DNA of 64,000 nt from Nannocystis sp. (GTDB lineage Bacteria; Myxococcota_A; Polyangia; Nannocystales; Nannocystaceae): positions 2,392,001 through 2,456,000 of the forward strand of contig JADJRG010000013.1 in NCBI GenBank assembly GCA_016712315.1, read 5' to 3'. A program made the position numbers and the translations under genes. Below the pieces are notes generated by a model, which was not told the origin of the DNA, made no database searches, and saw nothing but the letters and a program-made list of their open reading frames with translations. Numbering within the stretch: position 1 is the first letter of the stretch; every line of letters begins with the position of its first letter. Shown in pieces: positions 15,166 to 22,741 of the stretch.

Positions 15166-17568
15166 TCATGGGAGGGGGGCGTCGAGCTCGTCAGGGATGA
15201 TGTCGGCGGCGAGGTGCGCGCGGGCTCCGATGACCTCTTGGCCAGGTGCGATGACGCCGAGGTCGAGCACGTGGACGCCTCGCTGTGGATCGAAGAGCGC
15301 TTGGTGATACTGATCGTCCTTCTCGCCGTCGAGGACGAGGGCGACGCTGAGGGGGGCGCGGAGCTGGAAGGGGCCGTCTGGGCCGATCTCGGGGTCGTGG
15401 AGGCGGTAGCCGCGGCTGAGCCACGAGACGGTCTGCTCAGGGGCGAGGGCGCCGAGGGTGAGGCGGAGCTCGAGCTCGTCGCCGAGCTTGGTGAGAGCGA
15501 GCGCGGCGGTGGGCGACTGGCGCACCCAGAAGGGCGGGGTGGTGACTTCGTAGGGGATGAGCTGGGCGCCGTCCCAAGTGCGGCCGCGGGCGACGAGGCG
15601 GTAGTCGGCCGAAGGTTGGTCGATCGGCAGCTCCCACTCGACGGTCCAGTGATGGGCGCGCTCGGGCAGGATCTCGCCGCTCGGGGCGGGGATCGGCGCG
15701 TAGCTGGTGATCATCGCGTAGCGGCGGTTGTCGTAGACGGCGCCTGGCCAGCCGCTAGGGGCGGGGACGTCGACGAAGGTGCCGTCGCCTTGGTCGCGCT
15801 GGAGGCGCACGTGCGGGGTGTCGATCGTCGGATCGCCGCCGCCCCAGGTGAAGCGGGCGACCTCAAGGCGGGAGAGCTGAGCAGGAGGGGCGAGCAGGAG
15901 CGCGCCGGGGTCGAGGCTGCGCTCGCGGGCGCGTGGGCTGAAGGGGGCGGGTAAAGAGAGGTTGGGGCTCTGCTCGTCGAAGACAGGGAGGTCGCGGATC
16001 GCCCGGAGATCGTCGACGATCTGCATCTGGCGGGCGATCAGGTGCTTGGCGGCGAGAGGGCCCCAGAGGCTCATCTCGGTCTCGTAGCCGCCTTGGTACC
16101 AGTCGTCGGGGTGGCTGAGGTAGAGGAGGTGATCTTGCGAGTAGCCGAGGGCGAGCGGCTGAAGATCGCGCTCGGCGAGCGACTCGCGGAGGTGCTTGAT
16201 GACGGAGTAGGTGGGCTCTCCGGGGAGGGTGACGAGCGCGAGATCGTCGATGAGGGCGGCGCTGAGGTAGGCCTGGTGGACCTCGCCGTGCGGGACGGCC
16301 TCGCCGAGCGATTCGAGCAGGCCGCCGACGTCGGTGCAGCTCTTGGGTTTGCCCTCGAGATCTTCGCCCTTGCACTGCCAGCCGCCCCATGTGTAGGGGG
16401 TGCCGCCGGGGGAGAGGAATTCGGGGAGCTGGTCGTAGCCGATGCCCGCGTAGGTGAGATCGACGCGGCGCGAGCGGACGGCGAGGGCGGCGTCCTGGTG
16501 CCACTCGAGGGCGTCGTAGAGGGCGAGGATCGCGGGGGCGGCGTCGTGGCCGATCAGCTCGGCGCGCTGCGGGGCGCGGTGGCCGTGGCGGTCGCCGGCG
16601 GGGGCGGCGTCGCCTCCGCCTGACTGGACGAACATGCCGAGGATCGGCGCGCCGGTGGCGGCGAAGAAGCGCTCCTCAAAGATCATCTCGAGGCCGCCGG
16701 CGGCGTCTTCGGTGAGCAGCTCGTTGTCGGCGCCGAAGAGGGTGCCGTGCATGCCGAAATTAATGAGGGCGGCGAGGGGGGCGCCGGCGGGGCGGCGCAC
16801 AGCGAGCAGGGTGAGGCGGGGATCTTTGCCGTAGGTGGGGTCGTTCTCGCCGCGGCGGTCGCGGTAGACGTGATCGGGGAGATCCCAGTCGTCTTGGAAG
16901 GTCCAGCCCCACTCGGCAGGGCCGAGATCGTCGACGGCGCGGGCGACGACCTCGGCGAAGGCGGTGGTCATACGATCGATGACCTCTTCGTCTCGTGTGT
17001 CGGCGCCGACGAGGCCGAGGGCGTCCGGCAGGCGCCAGTAGCGGGCTTGGGTGTGGTGGGAGTGGGTGGCGGCGGTGAGCAGGCGGCCGCGCAGGTCGAG
17101 GCCGTGGAGGGCGAGCAGCTTGTCGGCGGTGCCTTCGGTGAGGGAGGCTTCGCCGCTCATGGTGGGGATCTTGAGCAAGACGAGGCGCTCGCCGTCGACG
17201 TCGAGCACGAGCGCCTTGATGGTGGGCAGGCCGTGGAAGCCGCGCGAGGCGTTGAGGACGTGGTTCCACGGGGTGTTCTGGGTGATCGTGCGCAGGCCGT
17301 AACCGGCCATCGAGACGCCGATCGGGCCGTCGAGATAGCCGACCGCGGCGCCCGCTCGCAGGGGACCCGAGGGGGGCGGATCTGTGGGGGCTCCGGTGGT
17401 CTCGGTGTCGGCGCTGGTGGTGGTGGTCTGGGTGTCGGCGCCGGTCGACGTGGTGGCGGTCGTCGACGCGGCGTCGTGGGTGTCGGTGTGCGCGGCTTCG
17501 TCGTCGCCGCAGGCCGCGAAGAGGAGGGCGCTGAGGCCGAGGGCGGGGGTGCGGGCGGAGCTGCGCAT
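15166..17568 (-). CDS. Neutral/alkaline ceramidase-like lipoprotein
   Basis: This 800-residue protein has a lipobox (ALLFAACGDDE) and a long Thr/Asp-rich linker to about residue 70. It then has the neutral ceramidase layout: RAGAAVGYLDGPIGVSMAGYG at the start, LLTAATHSHHTQARYW (zinc-site HxHH region), LINFGMHGTLFGADNELLTEDAAG, FVQSGGGDAAP (matching QSNVGD-type segments), and VTLPGEPTYSV. A C-terminal Ig-like domain follows (RLEVARFTWGGGDPTIDTPHVRLQRD). Ceramidases hydrolyse the N-acyl bond of ceramide; the true substrate here is untested. A TAGCGT hexamer ends 6 nt before the ATG. It heads the unit with the amidohydrolase and barrel genes. Confidence 0.82.
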   Translation of the reverse strand: MRSSARTPALGLSALLFAACGDDEAAHTDTHDAASTTATTSTGADTQTTTTSADTETTGAPTDPPPSGPLRAGAAVGYLDGPIGVSMAGYGLRTITQNTPWNHVLNASRGFHGLPTIKALVLDVDGERLVLLKIPTMSGEASLTEGTADKLLALHGLDLRGRLLTAATHSHHTQARYWRLPDALGLVGADTRDEEVIDRMTTAFAEVVARAVDDLGPAEWGWTFQDDWDLPDHVYRDRRGENDPTYGKDPRLTLLAVRRPAGAPLAALINFGMHGTLFGADNELLTEDAAGGLEMIFEERFFAATGAPILGMFVQSGGGDAAPAGDRHGHRAPQRAELIGHDAAPAILALYDALEWHQDAALAVRSRRVDLTYAGIGYDQLPEFLSPGGTPYTWGGWQCKGEDLEGKPKSCTDVGGLLESLGEAVPHGEVHQAYLSAALIDDLALVTLPGEPTYSVIKHLRESLAERDLQPLALGYSQDHLLYLSHPDDWYQGGYETEMSLWGPLAAKHLIARQMQIVDDLRAIRDLPVFDEQSPNLSLPAPFSPRARERSLDPGALLLAPPAQLSRLEVARFTWGGGDPTIDTPHVRLQRDQGDGTFVDVPAPSGWPGAVYDNRRYAMITSYAPIPAPSGEILPERAHHWTVEWELPIDQPSADYRLVARGRTWDGAQLIPYEVTTPPFWVRQSPTAALALTKLGDELELRLTLGALAPEQTVSWLSRGYRLHDPEIGPDGPFQLRAPLSVALVLDGEKDDQYHQALFDPQRGVHVLDLGVIAPGQEVIGARAHLAADIIPDELDAPLP

Positions 17569-17574
17569 GGCGGG

Positions 17575-17580
17575 ACGCTA
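17575..17580 (-). promoter_or_regulatory. -10 hexamer TAGCGT before the ceramidase-like gene
   Basis: Read on the minus strand it ends 6 nt before the ATG at 17568, the spacing expected for a leaderless transcript. The same hexamer precedes the divergent selenoprotein gene. Confidence 0.45.
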
Positions 17581-17670
17581 CCAGAGGTGGCGGGCGATGG
17601 ATGAAGTCGCGCGTGGGGGACGGTCTGCATCGTCGGCGGGCCGCGGCTTTGATGGGATCGACGGCCGTGT

Positions 17671-17676
17671 TAGCGT
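17671..17676 (+). promoter_or_regulatory. -10 hexamer TAGCGT before the redoxin selenoprotein gene
   Basis: It ends 8 nt before the ATG at 17685. No Shine-Dalgarno sequence is visible, so leaderless initiation is likely. Confidence 0.45.
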
Positions 17677-17684
17677 CGCGTCCT

Positions 17685-18428
17685 ATGACTCGCGCGCGCG
17701 CTCTGTTGATCTTGGCGGTGGCGGCCGGCTGCGGTGACAGCGGCGGCGGCTCGACGAGCGAGACCGAGGGGTCTTCTTCAAGCACGAGCACGAGCGCGAC
17801 CGGGAGCACCGACCCGAGCACGAGCGCAGATCCGAGCACGAGCGCGCAGACGACGAGCGACGCCTCTTCTTCGACGGACGCTACGAGCGACGCTACGAGC
17901 AGCACGAGCGCCGGAGCGAGCAGCAGCGGCGAGAGCAGCAGCAGCGGCGACGATACGACGGCGGGCGGGGACCAGGCGGCGCCGGACTTCGGGCTGCTCG
18001 ACGTGAACAGCAATTCGGCGAGTTTTAACGAAGAAGTGTCGCCGCGCGACTACCTCGAGATGGTGTCTGGCTGGTACTTCACGCACGCGACGTGAGGCTA
18101 CTGTCGGAGCCAGTTCGGCTTCCTGGACGAGATGCAGGTCGAGCTCGACGCGGAGGTCCCAGACCTGAAGATCAGGCTGCTGGGGGTGAACGGCGCGGGC
18201 CATGAGTCGGGGGTCGCGACGATGATCTCGGGGCGGACGATCCCGCTGCTGCAAGACACGGCGGAGGCGGACGTGTGGAGCGCGTGGGCGGTGACCTACC
18301 GCGACGTGATCATCCTCGACCGCGAGAACGCGCCGGTGGGGGTCTATAACCTCACCGAGCACGATCTCTCGAGCATGGGCGACTACGTGGCGCTGAAGGG
18401 TATGTTGATCGCGGCGGCGACGCCCTGA
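17685..18428 (+). CDS. Redoxin-domain lipoprotein, selenoprotein with UGA read as Sec
   Basis: Reading through TGA at 18093-18095 joins two halves in the same frame into a 247-residue protein. The first half has a lipobox (LAVAAGC) and a Ser/Thr linker to about residue 110. The second half is a thioredoxin fold: SGWYFTHAT, then U137-G-Y-C140, a UxxC active site at the start of helix 1, then RSQFGFLDEMQ, IRLLGVNGAG, and RTIPLLQD with the usual cis-Pro. Only the active-site position carries the stop, both sides keep GC-rich codon use, and a SECIS-like hairpin follows. I recall related proteins from this bacterial group annotated as redoxin-domain (seleno)proteins. A nonsense mutation or sequencing error is the alternative. 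No sel genes are in the window. Confidence 0.85.
18106..18123 (+). promoter_or_regulatory. Candidate bacterial SECIS element
   Basis: GGAGCC (18106-18111) can pair with GGCUUCC (18117-18123) with one bulged U (18120), leaving the five-base loop AGUUC (18112-18116). The loop begins 16 nt after the UGA, and its second base is G. Both fit the general bacterial SECIS rules (loop 16-37 nt downstream, a G in the first two loop positions). Folding was done by eye. Confidence 0.55.
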
Positions 18429-18441
18429 GCGCGGCCTCGTC

Positions 18442-18463
18442 GCTGCCTGGCCGAAGAGACAGC
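18442..18463. terminator. Imperfect inverted repeat between convergent genes
   Basis: GCTGCCT at 18442-18448 faces AGAGACAGC at 18455-18463. It fills the 35-nt gap between the selenoprotein stop and the ammonia-lyase stop, so it could end both transcripts. Its right half resembles, in reverse orientation, the dispersed CTGTCTCTT palindrome. No U-run follows. Confidence 0.3.
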
Positions 18464-20008
18464 TTAACCGAAGTCGACGTCGCCGATCGGCAGGGCGTCG
18501 GCTCGGTAGTGCTCTAGCAGGGCGGCGATGTCGAGGTCCTGGCGGCGGTCGGCGTCGACCTTTGCGATGTCGCGGGCGCGGACGGCGGCGTGCAGCTCGC
18601 GGGCGCGCTGGTGGATGTTGTCGCCGCGGCGGAGGTCGACGGCCTGGCACATGACGAGCAGGCCGATGATCGCGACGGTCTCGGTGAGCTCCAGGATCCG
18701 CAGGCAGTCGCGAGCGGCGATGGTGCCCATGCTGACCTTGTCCTGGTTGTGACACTCGGTGCTGCGGCTGAAGACGCTGGCGGGCATGGTCAGCTTGAGG
18801 GCCTCGGCGGTGAGCGCGGAGGCGCTGATCTGCATGGCCTTAAAGCCGTGGTGGGCGGCGCGATCGGGGCCCTCGCGGCCGACGAGGTTGGCGGGCAGGC
18901 CGGCGTTGGTGTCCGGGTTGCAGACGAGGGCGACCTGACGATCGATGAGGTCGGCGAGGTTGGCGACGGCGGCTTTGAGGGCGTCGAGGGCGAAGCAGGC
19001 GTGGCCGCCGTAAAAGTTGCCGCCGTGGAGGATGTCGCCCGTCTCAGGGTCGATGAGGGGGTTGTCGTTGGCGCCGGCGATCTCGACCTCGAGCCACTGG
19101 CGGATCCACGGGAGCGCGTCGAGCAAGACGCCGATCACGTGAGGGGCGCAGCGGATCGAGTAACGATCTTGAATACGCGCAGGGGCGGCGCTGCGCGGGT
19201 ACTCGATGTCCCGGCGGATCCACGCGGCGCAGGCGCGCTGGCCAGGGTGCGGCTTGGCGGCGAAGATCCGGTCGTCGAAGTGGGCGGGGTTACCAGCGAG
19301 CACGTCGCTGGCCATGGCGGTGAGGGCGGCGCTGAGGCGGGCGAGGCGGCGGGCGCGGGCGAAGGCGAGGCAGCCGAGGCCGACCATCACGCTGGTGCCG
19401 TTCATCAGGGCGAGGCTCTCCTTGGGGGCGAGGCGCAGGGGGGCGATCCCGGCGGCCCGGAGGGCGTCGGCGGCGGGGAGGACCTGTCCTCGGTGCCAGA
19501 CTTCACGCTCGCCGACGAGGGCGGCGACGACGTAAGAGAGCGGGGTGAGGTCGCCGCTGGCGCCGACAGAGCCCTCCTCCGGGATCCGCGGGAGGACGCG
19601 GCGCCCCAGCAGCTCGCAGAGGCGCCCCAGCAGCTCGACGCGGACGCCTGACCAGCCGCGGGCGAGCGCGGCGAGGCGGACCGCGACGATCGCGGCAGAC
19701 TCGACCTCTCCAAAGATCCTGCCGGTGCCGCAGCCGTGGAAGCGCATGAGGTTGAGCGGCAGCTCGTCGACGTAGGCGTCCGGGACGGTGGTGACGCAGG
19801 AGTCGCCAAAACCGGTGGTGACGCCGTACACAGGGTCGCCCGCGGCGAGGCGGCGGGCGAGGTGGTCGGCGCCGCGGGCGAGCAGGGCGCGGTAGGCAGG
19901 CTCTCGATCGAGCTGCGGGGCGGCGTGGCCTCGCGCGAGCGAGAGGACCTGCTCGATGGTCAGCCCGGCGGGCCCGACGACGATGACTGGGTGCTTGCGG
20001 TCTTCCAA
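18464..20008 (-). CDS. hutH: Histidine/aromatic amino acid ammonia-lyase
   Basis: Removes ammonia from histidine (to urocanate) or another aromatic amino acid. The MIO cofactor triad A150-S151-G152 lies in GSVGASGDLTPLSY. Other hallmarks are YGVTTGFGDS (catalytic Tyr), LALMNGTSVM, QDRYSIRCAPHV, ANDNPLIDPETGDILHGGNF and NQDKVSMGT. The substrate-selecting pair in NLMRFHGCGTG reads Phe-His: His as in histidine lyases, but Phe where Ser is usual, so the substrate needs care. The best-fitting start is a TTG at 20008, giving 514 residues, the normal family length. The frame stays open far upstream across the antisense carotenoid oxygenase, and that part is rejected. No other hut gene is nearby. Confidence 0.85.
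   Translation of the reverse strand: MEDRKHPVIVVGPAGLTIEQVLSLARGHAAPQLDREPAYRALLARGADHLARRLAAGDPVYGVTTGFGDSCVTTVPDAYVDELPLNLMRFHGCGTGRIFGEVESAAIVAVRLAALARGWSGVRVELLGRLCELLGRRVLPRIPEEGSVGASGDLTPLSYVVAALVGEREVWHRGQVLPAADALRAAGIAPLRLAPKESLALMNGTSVMVGLGCLAFARARRLARLSAALTAMASDVLAGNPAHFDDRIFAAKPHPGQRACAAWIRRDIEYPRSAAPARIQDRYSIRCAPHVIGVLLDALPWIRQWLEVEIAGANDNPLIDPETGDILHGGNFYGGHACFALDALKAAVANLADLIDRQVALVCNPDTNAGLPANLVGREGPDRAAHHGFKAMQISASALTAEALKLTMPASVFSRSTECHNQDKVSMGTIAARDCLRILELTETVAIIGLLVMCQAVDLRRGDNIHQRARELHAAVRARDIAKVDADRRQDLDIAALLEHYRADALPIGDVDFG
19485..19500 (+). repeat. Degenerate copy of the dispersed palindrome
   Basis: The sequence CTGTCCTCGGTGCCAG lies inside the ammonia-lyase gene and matches the consensus at about 11 of 14 defined positions. 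Weak member. Confidence 0.3.
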
Positions 20009-20236
20009 AAAAGTGCCCGTGGTTCCGCGTAGATCCGGCCGCGCGCCGGCCTCGCCCGCGCGCCGTGAACGGCCGGGGACGCGGCGAAAACTAACACGAG
20101 CGGGCGGGGGCGTGGCGGGCGCGGTTGTGCGCGCGGGCGGCGCTGAGCGGCCTGTGTGTGGCGGACGATCGGCGCCTGCGGGGCCGCGCAGGCGAGCGCT
20201 TGGCAGACGCCGGCGGGCGTGCGAGGGATCGGGGCG

Positions 20237-21706
20237 ATGAGCTCCGACGCCGCCGCGATGACCACACCTGGCGCCCCCGATCTGCGGGCGATCTTTGACC
20301 GCTCCAACGCGAGCGTGGCCGCAGAGGTCGATGTTTTGTTGGAGATCGCCGAGGGAGCGGTGCCGGCGGGGCTGCGCGGCACGCTCTTTCGCAACGGGCC
20401 GGGGCGCCTCGAGCACGGGGGGGTGAAGTACGGGCACCTCTTCGACGGCGACGGCCACATCAACCGCTTCGGCTTCACCGACGACGGGCAGATCCGCTAC
20501 CGCAACCGCTTCGTGCGGACGCGTGAGTTCGCCGAAGAGGAGGCGGCGGGCAAGATCCTGTACCGTAATTTCGGGACGAACATCCCCGGCGGGCTGCTCA
20601 AGAACCTGCTGCGCATGCGCTTCAAGAACGCGGCGAATACGAGCGTGGTGGCCCACGCGGGGGCGTTGTACGCGCTGTGGGAGGGGGGGCTGCCGCACCG
20701 GCTGGACCCGGAGAGCCTGGCGACGCTGGGGCGCGACGACCTGGGCGGGGCGCTGCAAAACCCGCTGGGGAGGATCGACCGGATGATCTCGCCAGAGCTG
20801 CCGTTCTCGGCCCACCCGCGGCGGGATCAGGAGGGGTCGCTGTATAATTTCGGCGCGGCGGCGGGCACGAAGTCGCGGCTCTGTCTCGTAAAAATCGACC
20901 CGTCGGGGCGCTGCGAGCGGCCGGACTTCGTCGATCTGGACGGGATGTTCTTCATCCATGACTTCCTGCTGACCGAGAATTATCGGATCTTCTTCTTAGC
21001 GCCGGCGGCCTTCGACGCGCCGCGGACGCTGCTGGGGCTGGCGCCGCCGATCGCGACGTTTAAGGGGCTGCCGGGGCCGATCGAGGTGCTGGTGATCGGT
21101 AAGGACAATACGCGGGCGCGGCGCTTTAAGGCGGAGCCGGGCTTCATCTTCCACTTCCCGAACGCCTACGAGGACGGCGATCGTATTATTATTGACGGGT
21201 TTAGAATGGACCGGCCGCCGGTCGGCGATCTGCTGGATTCGGCGCAGGACGGGCGGCAGACGACCTTCCCGCAGCCGTTCTTGACCCGCTACGTGCTGGA
21301 TACGCGCAGCGGGGCGGTGGAGGAGCGCAGGCTGACCGAGCACGCGGGCGAGCTGGCGACGGTGGATCCGCGCCGGGCTGGCCTCCCCTATCGTTATACG
21401 TGGGCGGTGGGCTCGCCGGTGGGGCGGGTGGAGCCGTACCACACGGGGGTGCTGAAGGTGGACGTGGAGGCGGGGACCTCGCTGCTGCGCGACTTCGGGC
21501 CGAATATGACAGGAGAGCCGGTGTTCGTGCCGCGGCCGGGCGGCAGCGACGAGGACGACGGGTGGGTGTTGTCGATGATCTACGTCGATTCGCTGCGCAC
21601 CAACGAGCTGCTGGTGCTCGACGCGCGCACGCTGGCGACGCTGTGCCGGGCGCGGCTGCCCCACTCGACCCCGCTGGGGTTCCACGGGACCTTCGTGGCG
21701 GCGTAG
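20237..21706 (+). CDS. Carotenoid cleavage oxygenase
   Basis: This 489-residue non-haem iron dioxygenase cleaves carotenoids or apocarotenoids at a double bond to give aldehydes such as retinal. The seven-bladed propeller family is marked by LRGTLFRNGPGRLEHG, YGHLFDGDGHINRF and the four iron-binding histidines: H193 (SAHPRRD), H241 (FIHDFLL), H306 (FHFPNAYEDGD) and H483 (GFHGTFV). ATG at 20237 is chosen because the family alignment starts soon after and a GAGGG sequence precedes it; the frame is open upstream. It converges with the SDR gene at 21714, only 7 nt away. The cleavage site and substrate cannot be read from sequence. Confidence 0.92.
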   Translation: MSSDAAAMTTPGAPDLRAIFDRSNASVAAEVDVLLEIAEGAVPAGLRGTLFRNGPGRLEHGGVKYGHLFDGDGHINRFGFTDDGQIRYRNRFVRTREFAEEEAAGKILYRNFGTNIPGGLLKNLLRMRFKNAANTSVVAHAGALYALWEGGLPHRLDPESLATLGRDDLGGALQNPLGRIDRMISPELPFSAHPRRDQEGSLYNFGAAAGTKSRLCLVKIDPSGRCERPDFVDLDGMFFIHDFLLTENYRIFFLAPAAFDAPRTLLGLAPPIATFKGLPGPIEVLVIGKDNTRARRFKAEPGFIFHFPNAYEDGDRIIIDGFRMDRPPVGDLLDSAQDGRQTTFPQPFLTRYVLDTRSGAVEERRLTEHAGELATVDPRRAGLPYRYTWAVGSPVGRVEPYHTGVLKVDVEAGTSLLRDFGPNMTGEPVFVPRPGGSDEDDGWVLSMIYVDSLRTNELLVLDARTLATLCRARLPHSTPLGFHGTFVAA

Positions 21707-21713
21707 CGCGCGC

Positions 21714-22634
21714 TCAGATCCGGGCGACGATCGCTTCGGTGGCCGACCAGAGGCGCTCGGCGAGGTCGTCGTCGTAGGCGACGGCGCGGGCGCGGGCGAC
21801 GTTGCAGTCGGCAAAATACTCGCCGCTGACGCCCGCGACGCCGGGGTGGGTGGCGACGTAGACCTGCGTGGCGGCGCCCTGCTCGGCCGTCTTGAGGAAG
21901 AGAGGTTTGCCGACGGCGAGGCCGGCGCGCATGAGGGGGTTCATGTGGCGCCCGAGGTTGGTGGCGATCACGCCAGGGTGCACGGCGTTGGCCGTGCGCT
22001 GGCCGCCGGCGAGGCGACGGGTGAGGCCGCGGGCGAAGAGGATGTTCGCGATCTTGGATTGACCATAGGCGCGCCAGGCGGAGTAGCTGCGCGCGCAGGC
22101 GAGGTCGTCGAGGTCGACGCCGACGCCGGGGGCGGCGCGGTGGGCGTCGCTGCTGGTCATGACGACGCGGCCGTCCTCGGCGAGGTGATCGAGCAGGCCC
22201 GTGACGAGCAAAAAGTGGCCGACGTGGTTGGTGAAGAGCTGGAGCTCGACGCCGTAGGCGAGCTCGCGCCTCGGTAAGGCCATGATGCCGGCGTTGCAGA
22301 GGATGCCGTCGAGGCGGGCGCCGCCGCCGATCACCGCGTCGACGCAGGCGCGCACAGAGCTCGGATCGGCGAGCTCGCAGGCGAGGCCGGTCGCCTGCCC
22401 GCCGGTGACCGAGGCGCAGGCGACGAGCGCCTTCTCGACGGTGCGGGCGGTGCCGATCACGTGGGCGCCGCGGAGCGCGAGCACGCGCAAGCTCTCGAGG
22501 CCGAGGCCAGAGTTGCAGCCAGTGACGAGGTAGGTCTTGCCGGCGAGCGAGCGGCCAGCCGTGACATCCTCAGCGGTCGAGCCGTAGCCGAAGCCGCTGG
22601 GGCCGTTTTTCTTGAGTCGCGCGAGCAGGGACAT
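21714..22634 (-). CDS. Retinol-dehydrogenase-like short-chain dehydrogenase
   Basis: This 306-residue NAD(P)-dependent oxidoreductase has the classical SDR fold. TGCNSGLG is the cofactor loop, LCNAGIM the NAG motif, VVMTSSDAH carries the catalytic Ser, and YGQSK the Tyr and Lys. Overall it resembles the WWOX/retinol dehydrogenase 11-14 branch, with HPGVIATNLGRH after the active site. It faces the carotenoid oxygenase gene tail to tail. Together the two could make and reduce an apocarotenal such as retinal (inference from neighbourhood only; they are not in one operon). Many other lipophilic carbonyl substrates are possible. Confidence 0.85.
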   Translation of the reverse strand: MSLLARLKKNGPSGFGYGSTAEDVTAGRSLAGKTYLVTGCNSGLGLESLRVLALRGAHVIGTARTVEKALVACASVTGGQATGLACELADPSSVRACVDAVIGGGARLDGILCNAGIMALPRRELAYGVELQLFTNHVGHFLLVTGLLDHLAEDGRVVMTSSDAHRAAPGVGVDLDDLACARSYSAWRAYGQSKIANILFARGLTRRLAGGQRTANAVHPGVIATNLGRHMNPLMRAGLAVGKPLFLKTAEQGAATQVYVATHPGVAGVSGEYFADCNVARARAVAYDDDLAERLWSATEAIVARI

Positions 22635-22741
22635 TTTTTGGTGGTTCTCTCGGAGGAGGAGGAGGCTGGCGCAGAGTAGCGCAGGAGGGGCGCCGATCTG
22701 ACCGTAGATTGTGGCGCGGTGGACGTGCGATGCTCGGCGCG

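Noticed and set aside
18093..18095. Interpretation of the redoxin as two genes or a pseudogene
   Set aside because: The downstream half alone lacks the first strand and active site, its only ATG is inside helix 1, and the codon usage stays normal on both sides.
20009..20959. N-terminal extension of the ammonia-lyase frame to 831 residues
   Set aside because: The extension is Arg/Pro-rich, overlaps the well-supported carotenoid oxygenase on the other strand, and the family N-terminus begins at about 20008.
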